DNA of 64,000 nucleotides from Edolisoma coerulescens (lineage: Eukaryota; Chordata; Aves; Passeriformes; Campephagidae): assembly GCA_013397115.1 (NCBI GenBank), contig VWZW01006247.1:496001-560000 (forward strand), given 5' to 3'. The notes beneath the pieces were generated by a model. That model searched no databases, had not been told where the DNA came from, and worked only from the letters and a program-made list of their open reading frames with translations. Below, in pieces: positions 62,967 to 64,000 of the stretch (positions are counted from its first letter, which is position 1; each line of letters opens with the position of its first letter). Position numbers and translations under genes: made by a program.

Positions 62967-63142
62967 GATTTTTAGAGCACCTCAGAAGACATCCTAAATG
63001 GATGATTAACTTCACGATGGCAGAACTCACAGTGGAGAATGGCAGCTGTATGGACTGGCAAAAGCGATGCCTTGTGTTGGAGTCTCAGCTCTTCAAATTC
63101 CGCTTGCAGGCAAGCAAGATCCGAGAGCTGTTAGCTGAGAAG
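62967..63142 (+). other. PLEKHH1: PLEKHH1 exon carrying the start codon
   Basis: The acceptor (pyrimidine tract, TTCTGTAG) ends at 62966 and the donor GAGAAG|GTGAGG begins at 63143, giving a 176-nt exon. The first 50 nt are 5' UTR. They contain an ATG at 62998 whose frame is only ATG GAT GAT TAA, overlapping the beginning of the main-frame upstream ATG at 63002. Confidence 0.85.
63017..63142 (+). CDS. PLEKHH1: PLEKHH1 N-terminus (first coding exon, partial gene)
   Basis: The exon encodes 42 residues beginning MAELTVENGSCMDWQKRCLV and ending SKIRELLAEK, in frame up to a phase-0 donor at 63143. I recognise this as the N-terminus of PLEKHH1, whose mammalian form starts MAEL and shares the DWQKRCL, LESQLF, FRLQASKIRELLA pattern. 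This segment leads into the N-terminal coiled coil. The full protein, with PH, MyTH4 and FERM domains, is about 1,360 residues in human as I recall and is thought to act at the membrane-cytoskeleton interface; those domains lie beyond the window. I chose 63017 because A at -3 and G at +4 give a good context and it matches MAEL. An in-frame ATG at 63002 would add MINFT, but its context is weak (T at -3). Head-to-head placement with TMEM229B agrees with human synteny. Confidence 0.9.
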
Positions 63143-64000
63143 GTGAGGCAGTGCTGACTTCTTCTACTTTGCAATGAGTTATGACACAAAAGCAAAAAAT
63201 TTGTAAATACTGAGCTATTCAATAAATCTGTTATTTGCAGTGAGGATTTCTTCTTTGATTACAGTACATCTTTGCTCTCTGCTTATCAGTTGAGATGCAG
63301 AGATTTGCCTGTCACAGTGGTGTTAAGTGGCATAATAAGAATTAACCTTGTTTACTGTAAAATCACCAAGTATTTGGACTCAAGTGGAAAACACTGTACC
63401 AGCAAGATTCTGGATATCTAGAGTGACTGAGACAACTGCAGAGCAAAGATGGATGTTTTGGATAAGAACAGCAGGATCAGGACTTGGCTGGCAACAGAAA
63501 AGCTTACAGGAGTGCAAATTATGCTACAATGTTAAAAGCCCAGGCAGGGATAAGTGTATTGCCATAGTGTTAGAATAACACTTCATATCCAGTCAAAACA
63601 TTCTCAGGATACTGAAGAGCAAGGCCAGATATTTTGAGATCTGGATGTTAGAGACTTGCGTGGCATCTGTGATTTTAGAGATATCTCCTACTAATCTCTT
63701 TCAAGTGCCTTCAGTGAATTTGTTTGCATCCTAGAGGAGAGGACTGGCAAAGATTTGAGGATTTTTTTTTGAGTTGTAGTTTTTTGCTTCTTTTTGTCAT
63801 GGTGTGAATTTTTTGTGGTTTTTCTTTACCTTAAATGGTGTTGTTTTTCAATTTGAATTAAAGCTTTTTCACTAAATTTGTATAAAGTCCAAGTTTGTAG
63901 GTTGCTATGAGGTTCCTTCTTTTTTTTAAAAATGTGGCTTACATTATCACAGTCCAGTCCAAGATTGCTCAGATATTCAATTACTATAGGAAAATGAGAA
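63143..64000 (+). other. PLEKHH1: PLEKHH1 second intron (start)
   Basis: The sequence is AT-rich after the GTGAGG donor, with T-runs near 63760-63930. I found no exon that continues the coiled-coil region. The open frame at 63348-63578 has no resemblance to PLEKHH1. Confidence 0.65.

Noticed and set aside
1..64000. Endogenous retrovirus or LTR element
   Set aside because: I saw no paired LTRs, primer-binding site or gag/pol-like translation. The only reverse-transcriptase remains are of CR1 type.
1..64000. CRISPR arrays, operons or other prokaryotic systems
   Set aside because: No regularly spaced repeats or dense gene arrays occur. Introns, CpG islands and CR1/SINE content show a vertebrate genome.

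Overview
This is a vertebrate nuclear window from a bird, most likely a passerine. The evidence is sparse genes with long introns, CR1 non-LTR retrotransposons as the main recognisable repeats, relics of MIR/CORE-SINE type, and one tRNA-Ile/CR1 composite SINE of the TguSINE1 type known from passerines. Nothing bacterial, plasmid-like, phage-like or CRISPR-like is present. Only two protein-coding genes can be recognised, and they lie head to head.

Layout. (1) 1-2184: 3' flank and probable 3' UTR of TMEM229B (minus strand), with a candidate minus-strand AATAAA at 1481-1486. (2) 2185-2714: the coding exon of TMEM229B, holding the complete 167-codon reading frame. (3) 2715 to about 34.26 kb: no convincing coding exon; best read as long 5' UTR intron(s) of TMEM229B, containing TguSINE1, CR1 and MIR-like insertions. 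(4) About 33.97-34.64 kb: a CpG island, interrupted by a run of N, with a good minus-strand splice donor at one side and a good plus-strand donor at the other. It is the likely TMEM229B promoter and may be bidirectional. (5) 34.64-57.2 kb: intergenic DNA with a smaller GC-rich patch (35.76-35.91 kb), old SINE relics, a GC micro-island with a CTCF-like motif (49.27-49.35 kb) and a possible conserved element near 46 kb. (6) About 57.25-57.65 kb: a second CpG island with a TATA-like TTAAAA and a CAAG|GTGAGC donor, the likely PLEKHH1 promoter and non-coding first exon. (7) 62967-63142: the first coding exon of PLEKHH1 (plus strand); the rest of the gene lies beyond the window.

The neighbourhood matches the TMEM229B-PLEKHH1 order known from human chromosome 14q. 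TMEM229B is a small four-helix membrane protein of unsettled function. PLEKHH1 is a large PH/MyTH4/FERM protein. No functional link between them follows from the sequence; any coupling would be through shared regulatory DNA.

I did not find an obviously new biological system. The points most worth checking are regulatory: the possibly bidirectional island at 34 kb, the uORF-rich PLEKHH1 leader, and the CTCF-like site between the two promoters. All splice, promoter and repeat calls were made by eye.
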